This document shows, one piece after another, positions 45,948 through 54,600 of a stretch of DNA of 64,000 nt; position 1 is the stretch's first letter; each line of letters begins with the position of its first letter. The notes beneath the pieces are model-generated. The model saw only the letters and a list, made by a program, of their open reading frames with translations, searched no databases and was not told the origin of the DNA. This DNA comes from Hyphomicrobiaceae bacterium (lineage in GTDB: Bacteria > Pseudomonadota > Alphaproteobacteria > Rhizobiales > Methyloligellaceae): contig JALCBY010000013.1 in NCBI GenBank assembly GCA_028066055.1, positions 4,725-68,724 on the forward strand. The letters are read 5' to 3'. The translations under genes and the position numbers were made by a program.

Positions 45948-46429
45948 GTGACAGCCTGCGCGCATTCGGCGCACACGTTAACGCCTTGCGCGCTCTCCCG
46001 ACTTTTTGCGACAGTCCGTCCGAGGACGGATGTTAACGGAAGCGGCCTAAAATCAACATGTTGTATGGAACAAGACGTGAAAATTAACGTTCCCCTGATT
46101 CGGACATGCTTCGTTCCCGGCATATTCGAATTGTTAATAAGTCGCGCCAGATTAAGGTCAGCCGCCTGACCGGTGTTTTGGCTCATTCTGGAAAGCTTGT
46201 TAATAAACAGTGGAAAAATCCGGCCGCGAAATACACTCCTGAAAAGGCAAGGCAGCCAAAATGCTGAAGCGAATACAAGATATCGTAGTGAACGAAGATT
46301 GAATCTGGCGGAGTCAGTGATTCGGACCGGGTTCGTTCTATGATTGTTCCATTTGTTAATAGAAGCTCATATTTCTGTCTGGAATTCTGCGCTATCAGAT
46401 GCTCTCTCTCGGGCTAGGGTCCCCAAAAC
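45948..46429. promoter_or_regulatory. 482-base intergenic region with repeated TTGTTAATA and EcfG-like promoter
   Basis: No convincing gene. GGAAC (46067-46071), 16 bases, CGTT (46088-46091) fits the general-stress sigma EcfG consensus. TTGTTAATA occurs three times on the plus strand (46131, 46197, 46353), and GTTAAC or TTAAC occurs several more times. TCCGTCC and GGACGGA (46016-46031) form a small hairpin without a U-tract. A 13-codon frame with a Shine-Dalgarno-like sequence starts at 46261 but is too short to call. Confidence 0.4.
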
Positions 46430-49348
46430 ATGAGCGATGAATTGTACCCCAATGGCGAACGCGGCCGCGGCGTAACCGCCGTTCTCGGGCCGACCAACAC
46501 CGGCAAGACGCACCTCGCGATCGAGCGCATGCTCGGACACGAGACCGGCATCATCGGCCTTCCCCTGCGGCTGCTCGCGCGCGAGGTCTACGACAAAGTC
46601 GTTGCCCGCATCGGAGCCGGATCCGCCGCGCTTATCACCGGCGAGGAGAAAATCGTTCCTCAATCACCGCGCTACTACATCTGCACGGTGGAGGCGATGC
46701 CGCGCGATCTCGATGTCGAATTTCTTGCTGTCGATGAGGTTCAGCTGGCGGCAGATCCCGAGCGTGGCCACGTCTTTACCCGGCATCTGCTCCGCGCCCG
46801 CGGCACCGCCGAAACCCTGATGCTCGGCGCAGCGACAATGAAGGACGCAATCACCGGCCTTCTGCCCGGCGTCAACATCATCTCACGGCCACGTCTGTCA
46901 GAATTGTCCTATGCCGGTCAGAAAAAAATATCGCGCGTGCCGCGGCGCGCGGCGGTGGTGACGTTTGCTGTCAATGAACTCTATGCCATCGCCGAATTGG
47001 TACGGCGCCAGCGCGGTGGGGCGGCGGTCGTTCTTGGTGCCCTGAGCCCAAAGACCCGCAACGCGCAGGTCGAGCTTTACCAGAGCGGCGAGGTTGATTT
47101 TCTCGTCGCCACCGATGCAATCGGTATGGGACTCAATCTGGATATCGATCACGTGGCGTTTGCCTCGCTCCACAAATTCGATGGCCGCGAACACCGGGAG
47201 CTGACCAATGCGGAAATCGGCCAGGTTGCCGGGCGCGCGGGCCGGCATACCAACAGCGGCACGTTCGGCGTGACGAGCAAGGTCGAGCCATTTGACCAGA
47301 TTCGCGTCTCGGCGCTGGAGAGTCACGCATTCGAGCCAGTCAAGAAACTGCAATGGCGGAATGACGAGCTCGACTTCAGCACCTTGGCGCATCTGACCGA
47401 GAGCCTTCGGGCAGAGCCGGATCATGCTCGCCTCATACGCGGGCGCATGGTGGATGACCTTATCGCGCTGGAAAATCTGTCAAAGGATGAAACCGTACGA
47501 TCCAAGGCCATCGCGCCGGCGGCCATCAAGCGGCTTTGGGAGGTTTGCCAGATTCCTGACTATCGCAAGATTTCAGTGGTCGACCACGCCGAACTCCTGA
47601 CCCGCATTTACGGTCATCTGATGAGCGATACCGGACTGATCTCCGAGGACTGGATGTCGGAACAGATCGGCCATGCGGACAATACGAGCGGCGATATTGA
47701 CGCCCTGGCCAACCGCATTTCTCATATTCGGACCTGGACATTCGTCTCCCACAGATCGGACTGGCTCGCCGATCCGCAGCACTGGCAGGAGCGCACCCGG
47801 GCCATAGAGGACAAACTTTCCGACGCACTGCATGAACGCCTCACACAGAGGTTCGTCGACCGGCGCACCAGCGTCCTGATGAAAAGATTGCGCGACCAAG
47901 ACGTGCTGAATGCGGAAATCGAGGCTGACGGATCTGTTCATGTCGAGCGCCACTTTGTCGGCAAGCTGAACGGGTTTCGTTTCACGCCGGACACCACATC
48001 GGGAGATGTTCACGGAAAGGCGGCGCGCCACGCTGCCGCAAAAGTGCTTGCTGAAGAGCTATCCGAACGTGCCGCGCGTTTGTCCAGCGCCGAACCGGAT
48101 GCGCTGGAGCTGACCCGCACGGGTGAAATCACGTGGGAGGGCGCAGCGGTCGCCCGGCTCGAAGCCGGCGACTCCAAACTGAACCCATCCATTTCGCTTC
48201 TCGCAGATGAACATCTGAGCGCAACCGACCGCACACGCATCGAAGCGAAACTGTCGCAATGGCTGAGCGCGTTGATTTCCGAACGTCTTGAACCGCTCGT
48301 TCAACTCAACAAAGCGGAAGATGTATCCGGCCTAGCGCGCGGCGTGGCGTTTCGACTGGTGGAAAGCTTCGGCGTGCTCAAGCGGGAGGAGGTCGCAGAC
48401 GACATCCGAATGCTTGATCAGGACGCACGCGGACAATTGCGGCGGTATGGCGTGCGCTTCGGCGCCTTCAACATCTTTCTGCCCGCGCTCCTGAAGCCTG
48501 CCGCTTCAGACCTGGCACTTCTGTTGTGGGGTTTGAGCGACGGTGCCGCTCACAATATCGAAGTTGCGTCCCTGCCTGAACCTCCGCGCGAGGGACTGAC
48601 TTCTGCAGCTTCTGACCCGAAACTGCCGGAAGCGTTTTACCGGACGGCAGGATTTCACCGCTGCGGCCGGCGTGTGGTTCGCATAGACATGCTCGAACGA
48701 CTGGCCGATATGATCCGTCCTCTGATTTCCTGGCGCGAGCAGACCAAAAGTCAGGCGAAAGCACCGGAAACGGTTGAGGCCCAGAGCGCGGAAACGCCAC
48801 AGCAACCGGCCAAAGCGAAAGAGAAGTCTGAGACATCAGCCGCAGCGCCTGCACCTGAAAAGGTAAAGCCCGCCGTCGCACCTGCTGGCGCCACTGGCGA
48901 TGGCGGGTTCCGCGTTACACCCAACATGATGTCTATCGTCGGATGTTCCGGAGAAGAGTTTGCAGAGGTTCTCAAGGAGCTAGGCTTCAGGCTTGAGCGC
49001 AAGCCTGTGAAACCCGCGAAGGGCACGCCGGACACGTCTGAAGCGCAAGCCGTTGGACCGGGTGAAAATACTGTCGAAACACAGACAACCGAGCAGGATG
49101 CCCGGACTCTCGACGAGATTTGGCGTCCGCGCAAGAAGCGGCACCCGAATGTGCCGCGTGGTGCCAAGCGGAGCCTCGCGCCCGGCCGGAAGGGACCGCA
49201 AAAACACAAAAACCGCCCCGGGTCGTTCAAAGCGCGCAAGCCCGCGGCAAAACCGAAGCCGCGCCGGGAGGTCGATCCGGATTCTCCTTTTGCCGCACTG
49301 AAAGACCTCAAGCGAGACCTTCAAGCCCGTGCGAAAGACCGTGTCTGA
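46430..49348 (+). CDS. SUV3-like DEAD/DEAH-box RNA helicase (MgpS-type)
   Basis: 972 residues. N-terminal helicase core: Walker A TAVLGPTNTGKTHLAIERML, DEVQ box FLAVDEVQLAAD, GAATMKDAITGLLPG, and the C-terminal helicase domain FLVATDAIGMGLNLDIDHV with IGQVAGRAGRHTNSGTFG. After a SUV3-like C-terminal region, from about residue 760 the protein is Ala/Pro/Lys-rich and strongly basic at the end (KKRHPNVPRGAKRSLAPGR), suggesting RNA binding. Related proteins in rhizobia (MgpS) link to cell growth and mitochondrial SUV3 degrades RNA. The S4-domain gene overlaps its 3' end by about 20 bases. Confidence 0.9.
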   Translation: MSDELYPNGERGRGVTAVLGPTNTGKTHLAIERMLGHETGIIGLPLRLLAREVYDKVVARIGAGSAALITGEEKIVPQSPRYYICTVEAMPRDLDVEFLAVDEVQLAADPERGHVFTRHLLRARGTAETLMLGAATMKDAITGLLPGVNIISRPRLSELSYAGQKKISRVPRRAAVVTFAVNELYAIAELVRRQRGGAAVVLGALSPKTRNAQVELYQSGEVDFLVATDAIGMGLNLDIDHVAFASLHKFDGREHRELTNAEIGQVAGRAGRHTNSGTFGVTSKVEPFDQIRVSALESHAFEPVKKLQWRNDELDFSTLAHLTESLRAEPDHARLIRGRMVDDLIALENLSKDETVRSKAIAPAAIKRLWEVCQIPDYRKISVVDHAELLTRIYGHLMSDTGLISEDWMSEQIGHADNTSGDIDALANRISHIRTWTFVSHRSDWLADPQHWQERTRAIEDKLSDALHERLTQRFVDRRTSVLMKRLRDQDVLNAEIEADGSVHVERHFVGKLNGFRFTPDTTSGDVHGKAARHAAAKVLAEELSERAARLSSAEPDALELTRTGEITWEGAAVARLEAGDSKLNPSISLLADEHLSATDRTRIEAKLSQWLSALISERLEPLVQLNKAEDVSGLARGVAFRLVESFGVLKREEVADDIRMLDQDARGQLRRYGVRFGAFNIFLPALLKPAASDLALLLWGLSDGAAHNIEVASLPEPPREGLTSAASDPKLPEAFYRTAGFHRCGRRVVRIDMLERLADMIRPLISWREQTKSQAKAPETVEAQSAETPQQPAKAKEKSETSAAAPAPEKVKPAVAPAGATGDGGFRVTPNMMSIVGCSGEEFAEVLKELGFRLERKPVKPAKGTPDTSEAQAVGPGENTVETQTTEQDARTLDEIWRPRKKRHPNVPRGAKRSLAPGRKGPQKHKNRPGSFKARKPAAKPKPRREVDPDSPFAALKDLKRDLQARAKDRV

Positions 49349-49769
49349 GGAAAGCGTGCCGCGTGGTCAGCGCCTCGACAAATGGCTGTGGTTCACGCGT
49401 GTCGTCAAGACGCGCACGTTTGCAGCCCGCCTGATCTCTTCAGGCAAGGCGCGGATCAACCGTGTCCGGGTGTCGAGACCGAGCCAGACGGTCCGGCCCG
49501 GAGACGTCATAACGCTCATGATCCACGGACGCGTTCGCGTATTGAAGGTTCTGGATTGCGGTGTACGTCGCGGACCGGCAACCGAAGCCGACGCACTCTA
49601 CGATGATCTCAGCCCTGCCCGGCAAACGGGCAAGAGAGAAACACTGCCGCCCGGTCAACCCGCCGTGCGGGAAAAAGGAGCCGGACGTCCGACGAAGCGC
49701 GACAGGCGCCGCCTCGACGCATGGATCGCGGAACACGCAAACCCGACACGCGGATCCGACACGCCGTGA
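49329..49769 (+). CDS. S4-domain RNA-binding protein (Hsp15-like)
   Basis: 146 residues. The S4 RNA-binding fold is RLDKWLWFTRVVKTRTFAAR followed by LISSGKARINRVRVSRPSQT and VRPGDVITLMIHGRVRVLKV. The C-terminal tail is Lys/Arg/Pro-rich, as in Hsp15 (HslR), which rescues stalled 50S subunits carrying a nascent chain. The start is uncertain: GTG at 49329, 49341 and 49356 are in frame and overlap the helicase gene. The close pairing suggests joint expression with the helicase. Confidence 0.85.
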   Translation: MRKTVSEESVPRGQRLDKWLWFTRVVKTRTFAARLISSGKARINRVRVSRPSQTVRPGDVITLMIHGRVRVLKVLDCGVRRGPATEADALYDDLSPARQTGKRETLPPGQPAVREKGAGRPTKRDRRRLDAWIAEHANPTRGSDTP

Positions 49770-49916
49770 GAAGTGCCCGCTTGAGCACGGTCACCGTTTG
49801 GTCTAGTAAGTCGCGCGGCTTCGAAGTGCGCCATTACGACATGTTGAATGCCAACACGCTGGCCACATATCTACCGTGAAGCCGGAGAATATCGAACGAA
49901 GGCGGAGATGCCGTGA

Positions 49917-50255
49917 ATGACGTATATCGTCAACGAGAATTGCATTAAGTGCAAATATACCGACTGTGTGGAGGTTTGCCCTGTCGACTGCTTCTACGAG
50001 GGCGAAAACATGCTTGTGATTCATCCTGACGAATGCATCGACTGCGGCGTGTGCGAGCCTGAGTGCCCGGTCGAGGCAATCCAGCCCGATACCGAACCGG
50101 ATCTTGAAAAATGGCTCGAGGTCAACCGCGAATATTCGGAGAAGTGGCCGAACATAACAGCGAAGAAAGACTCGCCTAGCAACGCCGACGATTTTGCCGA
50201 GGAGAAAGGCAAATTCGAGAAATATTTCTCACCCAATCCCGGGGAGGGCGACTGA
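49917..50255 (+). CDS. fdxA: Ferredoxin FdxA (7Fe type)
   Basis: 112 residues. Two cluster motifs are present: [20 protein letters not shown] (first cluster, with the spacing of a [3Fe-4S]/[4Fe-4S] site) and [16 protein letters not shown] (second [4Fe-4S] site). The C-terminal half ([20 protein letters not shown] and the [10 protein letters not shown] tail) is the conserved FdxA extension. Soluble cytoplasmic electron carrier. A TTGAGC-17-TAGTAA pair at 49781-49809 could be its promoter. GGAG precedes the ATG. The fdxA-carD order is conserved in this group. Confidence 0.95.
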   Translation: MTYIVNENCIKCKYTDCVEVCPVDCFYEGENMLVIHPDECIDCGVCEPECPVEAIQPDTEPDLEKWLEVNREYSEKWPNITAKKDSPSNADDFAEEKGKFEKYFSPNPGEGD

Positions 50256-50267
50256 AACGCTCCCTGT

Positions 50268-50308
50268 CCACAATTTGCAAACTATGCAAAATATGGGGCA
50301 AATTGTGG
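50268..50308 (+). other. 11-base inverted repeat after fdxA
   Basis: CCACAATTTGC (50268-50278) and GCAAATTGTGG (50298-50308) are perfect complements separated by 19 bases. No U-tract follows directly, so it may be a transcript-end stabiliser rather than a terminator. Confidence 0.55.
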
Positions 50309-50366
50309 GATAATCCCTTGTTTCTTTATGTGCTGCATTAACCATAGGCAGCCAATTGCGTACCCG

Positions 50367-50384
50367 GCCACAACAAATTGTGGC
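50367..50384. promoter_or_regulatory. Palindrome GCCACAA-N4-TTGTGGC
   Basis: GCCACAA (50367-50373), four bases, TTGTGGC (50378-50384), a perfect inverted repeat. It shares CCACAA/TTGTGG with the arms at 50268 and 50298, so the same word occurs repeatedly within 120 bases before the candidate small RNA. It could be an operator. Confidence 0.45.
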
Positions 50385-50437
50385 GCCAACACCGTGATCC
50401 ACTTTCGATTTTGCTAAAATTGTGTTACATTGATGTT

Positions 50438-50499
50438 CGAAATGGCGCAGTACGCCGTGGGAGCCCAATAAGCCGCCCGGATCAGGGCGGGTTTTTTTT
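50438..50499 (+). ncRNA. Candidate small RNA ending in a strong terminator
   Basis: Between fdxA and carD (50256-50764, no protein gene seen) a stretch of about 60 bases has two stable hairpins: ATGGCG/CGCCGT around CAGTA (42-58 in 50442-50458), then CCGCCC/GGGCGG (50473-50478 with 50485-50490) around GGATCA followed by G and eight T. Just upstream TTTCGA-17-TACATT is a weak promoter candidate. The terminator has no gene of its own in front, being about 220 bases past fdxA. This fits a small RNA or a long fdxA 3' end. Confidence 0.45.
50473..50499 (+). terminator. Rho-independent terminator between fdxA and carD
   Basis: CCGCCC (50473-50478), six-base loop, GGGCGG (50485-50490), then G and T8 (50492-50499). 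A textbook intrinsic terminator. Confidence 0.85.
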
Positions 50500-50764
50500 C
50501 GACCCGCATCGAGAGTCGGCGAGAATGGACCGAGAATACGGCCTGCGGTGAGACCACTGGATGCTGCTGCGTTATTCGAAGCGGGAGGTACGGAACATCG
50601 CAAGTTCTGTCAATCACCTTCCGGTTTCGTGGGGAGGACGGCGCAGGTTTAGCGGAATTTTCTGCCGTCTTTTCGTTGCCTGCCAAAGCGGGTGCCATGA
50701 GGCTGCGCCGGCGACGCACACGCGTCGTCGTCATGCAATGACTTGAGAGTGAGAAAGAGAGCGT

Positions 50765-51331
50765 ATGGCTGCCAAGAAAAAACCACAGCAGAGAAAAGGT
50801 TTTCGTACAAACGAGCAGATCGTTTATCCGGCTCACGGCGTCGGACGGATCATTTCAATTGATGAAGAGGAAATCGCAGGCGCAAAGCTTGAGCTTTTCG
50901 TCATCAATTTTGAAAAGGACAAGATGACCCTTCGCGTACCGACCGAGAAGTCAGAACAGGTCGGAATGCGCAAGCTGTCCGAAGAATCGGTTGTCAAAAA
51001 GGCATTGACGACACTCAAGGGAAAGGCGCGAGTGAAGCGCACAATGTGGAGCAGACGCGCGCAGGAGTATGAGGCAAAAATCAACTCCGGCAGCCTCGTT
51101 TCGATTGCCGAGGTCGTCCGCGACCTCTATCGGTCGGAGTCCCAGCCCGAGCAATCCTATTCAGAGCGTCAACTCTACGAAGCCGCGCTCGACAGAATGG
51201 CGCGCGAAATTGCCGCCGTGCAAAAACTTGATGAGGAAGGTGCGGTCGCGAAAATTGACGAATATCTGTCCAAGAGCGCCCGCGCCATTCAGGCCGCGCA
51301 GGAGAGTGAAGCTGCCCAGGCTGCGGCCTAG
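50765..51331 (+). CDS. carD: CarD/CdnL family RNA polymerase-binding regulator
   Basis: 188 residues. The N-terminal CarD_CdnL_TRCF domain binds the RNA polymerase beta subunit: EQIVYPAHGVGRIISIDEEE, FVINFEKDKMTLRVPTEKSE. The C-terminal helical domain (SIAEVVRDLYRSESQPEQSY then ERQLYEAALDRMAREIAAVQ) binds upstream promoter DNA and stabilises the open complex, mainly at rRNA-type promoters. Length and order are those of alphaproteobacterial CdnL. A purine-rich GAGAAAGAGAG precedes the ATG. A strong terminator lies 37 bases downstream. Confidence 0.95.
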   Translation: MAAKKKPQQRKGFRTNEQIVYPAHGVGRIISIDEEEIAGAKLELFVINFEKDKMTLRVPTEKSEQVGMRKLSEESVVKKALTTLKGKARVKRTMWSRRAQEYEAKINSGSLVSIAEVVRDLYRSESQPEQSYSERQLYEAALDRMAREIAAVQKLDEEGAVAKIDEYLSKSARAIQAAQESEAAQAAA

Positions 51332-51367
51332 CACTGCAACTTCAACCAATCTTCCTTCAGTATTCAA

Positions 51368-51400
51368 CCCCGATGCGCCCCGCGCATCGGGGTTTTCGTT
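51368..51400 (+). terminator. Rho-independent terminator of carD
   Basis: CCCCGATGCG (51368-51377) pairs with CGCATCGGGG (51383-51392), followed by TTTTCGTTTT. The remaining intergenic sequence to 51671 shows only a TTGACT-GT-AGTCAA palindrome (51529-51542) and the short repeat at 51607. Confidence 0.88.
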
Positions 51401-51606
51401 TTCCACATCATGATGTTCGACGAGCCGATCAAGTTCAGTGGTCTTGTCGTACACAGAAAACTGACGCCTATTTCTCTTGAATGTATTTTGAAACGACCTG
51501 CCTACAACTGGTTACGCGGTTCCAGCGATTGACTGTAGTCAACCAGATGTTCATCACTTCCAACTAGCTTCGAACCACGAGTATTTCGCCGCACCGACTC
51601 CTTGCA

Positions 51607-51626
51607 ATCCGGGCTTGACCCCGGAT
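51607..51626. repeat. Palindromic repeat-like element before the kinase gene
   Basis: ATCCGGGCTTGACCCCGGAT is an imperfect palindrome built around GGGCTTGACCC. A GGGCTTGACCC/GGGCTTGTCCC core is a widespread small intergenic repeat in alphaproteobacterial genomes. Only one copy is seen here, so this is a resemblance rather than proof of a family. Confidence 0.4.
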
Positions 51627-51671
51627 CCCAGAACGGTCCGGCGACCTGATACCTGGCGGGCGGCCCTCCGG

Positions 51672-54600
51672 ATGCATTCGGCAGAACAGAAGTCGATTTT
51701 ACCTACGTCGGATAAGGACGATCTGCGTGACGCGATCGGCCATATCTCTCAACATTCGAACACGCTCTCCTCGCTGCAGTTGATGATTGAGAGCCACCTG
51801 CTGATTTCCGTCACGGATCGTGCAGGCAAGATCGTTCATGTCAACGACAGATTCTGTGACGTCAGCCGGTACACCCGCGAAGAGCTGGTGGGGCAAACTC
51901 ACGGCATTGTGAAATCCGACGCTCATGGGCCGGCGTTCTTCGAGGATATGTGGTCCAGCATAAGTTCCGGCAAGAGCTGGACCGGCACGATAGGGAATCT
52001 TGCGAAGGACGGCTCACCATACTGGGTCCAGTCGACGATCAACCCCATCTACAACACGGCGGCGGAGATAGTGGGATACGCCGCGATTTTCACCGACATA
52101 TCCTCCGAGCATGCTCGCGCAACTGCGGAGGCCGAGAAGGCGCAGAGAAAACTCAAAACCCTGGAGGCGGCTTTTGACTGCCTTGACAGCTCGATTTGTA
52201 TTTTCGACCCGGACGGCTATATGCATCTTGCGAACAAGGCGCAGCGGGAGATGTACCTGGACTCCGCCGTACATGCCGGCGACGTATTCGACCTGAAGGA
52301 AATTGCACGCCGCAGACGGCCTGATCTCTCTGATGAGGAAGCTCAGGAGTATGTGGAGGCGTTTCTCTCCCGCGATACCGAAGAAAAACGACGCCTCGCT
52401 GATGGCCGCACAATTCAGGTTTCTCGCACCGTCACGCCGGATGGGTACGTAATCGGTCTTCACACCGATATCAGTGAGCTTGTTGCACAGACCGAACTGC
52501 TCGCGTCGCAGGCGGCGGCGATGAACCTCATGAAGGCAATCGCCACGGATGCAAACGAGTCGAAAGAGGCGGATGTAGCCTATGCGAACTGCCTCAAGCG
52601 CATTTGCCGCTTCACCGGCTGGGAAATTGGACATGTTTACTTTCCGGCCGACGATAATACGGACAAATCCGATCCGGACGGGGCCTGGTATTTTTCCGAC
52701 GGTCCGCGTTTTGATTCCTTCAAGAGTGCAACCGAGCGCGCACTTCGCAATCCAGGCGCCGGCCTGCCGCAGCGTGTGTTCGAACGCGGAGAGCCTGTTT
52801 GGCTGCGCGACGTGACATCCGAACCGAACGACCCGCGGGCGGAAGCCGCCCGACAATTGGACATCGTCGGCGGGTGCGCGTTTCCAGTGAGCGCGGGAAA
52901 CAAGGTTGTCGCCGTCCTGGAATTTTACGCATCCACGCCCATCGCCCCCAATCCGATGCTTGAAGAAGTGCTGTCCCATGTGTGCACGCAGATGGGGCGT
53001 GTAGCGGAACGCGATCAGGCCGAAAGGCAGCTCATGAAGCGGGTCGCCGCAGAACTCAAGCGATGGGACAGGCGGTTGATCGAGCAGAATGAGCGGTTCA
53101 ACGCAGCCCTTGAGAACATGTCTCAGGGCCTCTGCATGTTTGACGCGGAAGAACGCCTCATCGTCTGCAATGAACGTTATTCATCTCTGTATGGATTGAC
53201 TGCAGATCTGATCAAGCCGGGAACGACGTTGAGCGAAATCGTTCGGCATCGCATCAACAACGGGCTCTATGCAGGCGGCAGTCCCGAAGCCTATATCAAG
53301 GAACGCCGAGACTGGGCACAGACCAAGTCGACCGAGCGAACATTGCATCATCTGAGCGATGGACGTGTGATCTCGGTCTCCAAGCGTCCGCTGCCCGGCG
53401 GCGGCTGGGTTTCCACACACGAAGACATTAGCGATCGGCACAAGGCGCAAAAAGCGCTTCAACAAAGCCGCGAGATGTCTTCGAAAGCGTTCAGATCCAG
53501 TCCGGCAGCAATGGCGATAACCGACATGGCCGACGGCTCCTATCTAGATGTCAATGAAACCTGGGCCACCCTGCTCGGTTACAGCCACAAAGAGGCCATG
53601 GCCAGTTCCGCCGTTAAACTCGGAATCTGGATTGATCCCAAAGCTCGCGAACGATTTCTGGAACAGGTCAGCGCGGTGGGTTCGGTTCGGAGCTTCGAAA
53701 CGAGATTCCATGCCAAAAACGGCGACATTCTCGATGTGCTGGTTTCGGGAGAGCGGCTGGAGCTTGACGGCACAACCCGTCTGCTCGCATCCGCGACCGA
53801 CATCACCGAACGGAAGCGGGCCGAAAAGGCGTTGGTAGAAAGTCAGGAGCTGTTCCAGAAAGCATTCCAGCTCAGCCCAGTGGCTCTGGCCATCTCGACT
53901 CCGAGCGACGGATCATATTTCGACGTGAATGATGCCTGGATGGAAATGTTCGGCTATAGCCGGGAGGAGGCACAGGAGAGCACCGCACTCAATCTCGGCA
54001 TCTGGGTGGACCCCGACGACCGGGCACGACTTCGCCATCTTCTGCAGACATCGGACGGTTCGGTACGGGAGTTTGAAACAACCCAGAAGACCAAGGACGG
54101 CCGCATTCTGAATGTTCTTATTTATTGTGGCTACGTAGAAGTTCGCGGCGAAATGCTCCTCTTTTTCGCCATACACGATATCACCGAACGTAAAAGAGCT
54201 GAGCGCGCCCTGAAGGATAGCGAACAACGGTTCAAGGCACTCATTGAAACACTCAATGTCGTTCCCTGGCGTTTCGACCCGAAACAGATGCGCTTCAACT
54301 ACGTCGGACCTCAGGCCGAGGAGGTATTCGGTTATCCGGTCGAAGACTGGTATCAACCGAACTTCTGGACCAACAGCATTCACCCTGAAGATCGGGAGAA
54401 GGCCGTACAGATATGCGCTGATGCGACAAAACGCTGCGAGGATCACGATTTCGAGTACCGCATTCTCAAGGCTGACGGCTCAAGCCTCTGGGTGCGCGAC
54501 GTCGTTTCTGTATTCGTTGAAAACGGTGAAGTCACGGAGTTGCGTGGCATCCTGATTGATATCAGCGACCGCAAGCGCGCCGAACTTGCCTTGCGCGACT

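Noticed and set aside
46261-46302. 13-codon frame with a purine-rich leader before the helicase
   Set aside because: Too short, no conserved sequence to judge it by; left as part of the intergenic description.
50561-50746. Plus-strand 61-codon frame before carD
   Set aside because: Starts are weak and the Arg/His-rich product has no protein-like pattern; probably chance.
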